NCBI RefSeq assembly: GCF_000612585.1
Contig: NZ_JFCA01000016.1
Coordinates: 1 to 64,000 of the forward strand
DNA: 64,000 nt
Source: Pseudomonas sp. CHM02
GTDB lineage: Bacteria; Pseudomonadota; Gammaproteobacteria; Pseudomonadales; Pseudomonadaceae
Reading direction: 5' to 3'
The notes beneath the pieces are model-generated. The model had not been told where the DNA came from. It saw only the letters and a list, made by a program, of their open reading frames with translations, and did not search any database. Made by a program: the position numbers and the translations under genes. This document shows, one piece after another, positions 63,061 through 64,000 of the stretch (within the stretch, counting starts at the first letter, position 1; every line of letters begins with the position of its first letter).

Positions 63061-63312
63061 ATGAAGTTTAAGGTAAAGGCCTACTACAACCAGTCAAAAC
63101 ATCGGGCGCTAGCCATTCCAGATGAGAAAACGCTGAACGATCTATCGGATGAGCAAAAGCTCTGGATAGGCCCGCAAGTGGAGGAGCAGCTCAGAGAGCT
63201 CGATACATCCGAAAAACTCATCGGCTTCGACCCCCAAACTGTTTGGGATGACTTCCAGTCTAAGGGCTTCTCTACCTACGAGATCACCGCCACGGTGAAA
63301 GTGATCAAATAG
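63061..63312 (+). CDS. Small hypothetical prophage protein
   Basis: The 83-residue product starts MKFKVKAYYNQSKHRALAIPDEK after AAGGAG. It is on the plus strand, opposite to the head genes and divergent from the metallopeptidase. Compact alpha/beta pattern, unknown family. Confidence 0.65.
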   Translation: MKFKVKAYYNQSKHRALAIPDEKTLNDLSDEQKLWIGPQVEEQLRELDTSEKLIGFDPQTVWDDFQSKGFSTYEITATVKVIK

Positions 63313-63351
63313 TCTTAACCTAAAAGCGTGCCGCTCTCACCTGCGGCACAC

Positions 63352-63606
63352 CTACCCCTCCCCACCCTTCAGCAGCACATCGATCAGCTTCTGCTCCCCC
63401 AGGCGCATCGCACCCAAGCACTGTAGGTCGTCGCACTTTGGGCCAAGGCCAAATACCGTGACCTCTCCCTTCGCGCCGATCAGCGTCAAGGCGCCTACGG
63501 TGCACTCGGGATGCTCACCGGCATCAAGGTTGTCGGCGATCTTGCGCAGAGTCTTGGCAGCATCGCGCCAGCCCTCCCGCTTGAACTCCAGAACCTTGAT
63601 GGTCAT
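63352..63606 (-). CDS. Small hypothetical prophage protein
   Basis: The 84-residue product starts MTIKVLEFKREGWRDAAKTLRKIADNLDAGEHPECTV, a common small prophage type of unknown function. Overlaps the previous gene by four bases. Confidence 0.7.
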   Translation of the reverse strand: MTIKVLEFKREGWRDAAKTLRKIADNLDAGEHPECTVGALTLIGAKGEVTVFGLGPKCDDLQCLGAMRLGEQKLIDVLLKGGEG

Positions 63607-63794
63607 GCGGTCACCATCTGGTGTGTCTGAGCGTGTGCATGACCGTGGAGCAATCCGACGATCAGGCCTTGGGGAATTCCGGCAGTCTTCGCAGTGTCTA
63701 CCGCCTTGGCGATGGCGCCATCCAGATCGTTCACGGCCCTGCTGATGTCAGGGCTCATCGGTAGCGCGTGGCGCAGGCGGGTGACTTTGTTCAT
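63603..63794 (-). CDS. Small hypothetical prophage protein
   Basis: The 63-residue product starts MNKVTRLRHALPMSPDISRAVNDLDGAI and has a His-rich C-terminal part (HGHAHAQTHQ), possibly metal-binding. ATGA coupling to the next gene. Unknown function. Confidence 0.6.
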   Translation of the reverse strand: MNKVTRLRHALPMSPDISRAVNDLDGAIAKAVDTAKTAGIPQGLIVGLLHGHAHAQTHQMVTA

Positions 63795-63843
63795 CTGCAG
63801 AACCTCGCGCCACGATTTGACGCATTCGAAAACGTGGCGCGGA

Positions 63844-64000
63844 TTACTGGGCTGTCCGGTTTAGAGCTTCGTCCACCTTGTCGACTGCCTGGGCTGCAGA
63901 CGTTGCTGCCTTGGTGGCCTTCTCTGCTGCGGTGCCAGTCTGGCGAGTAAGCTCTTCCAAGCGCTTGTCACGCTCAGTCATCGCGGTGTCGTATGCCTCG
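63844..64000 (-). CDS. Partial coiled-coil prophage protein (C-terminal end only)
   Basis: The open frame from the window edge to TAA 63844-63846 reads TERDKRLEELTRQTGTAAEKATKAA and DEALNRTAQ, a helical, charged coil. The N-terminal part is outside. It may be a holin-associated or regulatory protein, but this cannot be decided. Confidence 0.6.
   Translation of the reverse strand, partial: EAYDTAMTERDKRLEELTRQTGTAAEKATKAATSAAQAVDKVDEALNRTAQ

Overview
The window is a high-GC chromosome segment from a Pseudomonas, most likely the P. fluorescens group. The HPPD, AhpCF, MvaU-type H-NS protein, DUF1883, glutathione reductase and REP-type repeats are all of fluorescent-pseudomonad type. It has two parts: a host region (1 to about 35,050) and a resident siphovirus prophage (about 35,050 to beyond 64,000) whose left end abuts a tRNA-Leu(UAA) gene.

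Host region: tyrosine catabolism (hpd); a CSS-motif c-di-GMP phosphodiesterase; an MvaU-like xenogeneic silencer read from a TTG start; a long-form glyoxalase I; ahpC-ahpF with an OxyR-type box in front of ahpC; a divergent tyrosine recombinase / KfrA-like coiled-coil pair resembling the TnpS-TnpT cointegrate-resolution module of Tn4651-type transposons but with no transposase; gor; galU; small lipoproteins and DUF genes; an alkylation-repair pair (alkB, ada) whose Ada lacks three of four zinc-ligand cysteines; a CGNR regulator plus GyrI-like pair divergent from an alpha/beta hydrolase; nitronate monooxygenase; modABC behind a ModE-type operator; topoisomerase IB; DUF1275; AzlCD; a lone ArsB-type transporter; and mgtA behind a long leader with its own promoter and small ORFs. 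A REP inverted pair (REPIN), DUF2493, DUF533 and DinB genes and small hypotheticals lead to the tRNA.

Prophage: structural genes run on the minus strand, so reading order is from high to low coordinates: metallopeptidase, TerS (DUF2280), TerL, portal (DUF4055), Mu-F-like minor head protein, scaffold, major capsid, head completion and connector proteins, tail terminator, tail tube, tail chaperones G/GT with a GGGAAAC slippery heptamer, an accessory island, tape measure, lambda-like M-L-K-I-J tail tip, AT-rich tip/fibre genes, tail fibre, endolysin and nested Rz/Rz1. Four structural genes are preceded by the same element, an intrinsic terminator fused to the next gene's ribosome binding site. 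Integrase, repressor, holin and the other attachment site are not in the window.

The most noteworthy items are the transposase-less TnpS/TnpT-like module with its palindromic intergenic region, the mgtA leader, the repeated terminator-RBS element, the G/GT frameshift, and the unknown-gene island between tail chaperone and tape measure.
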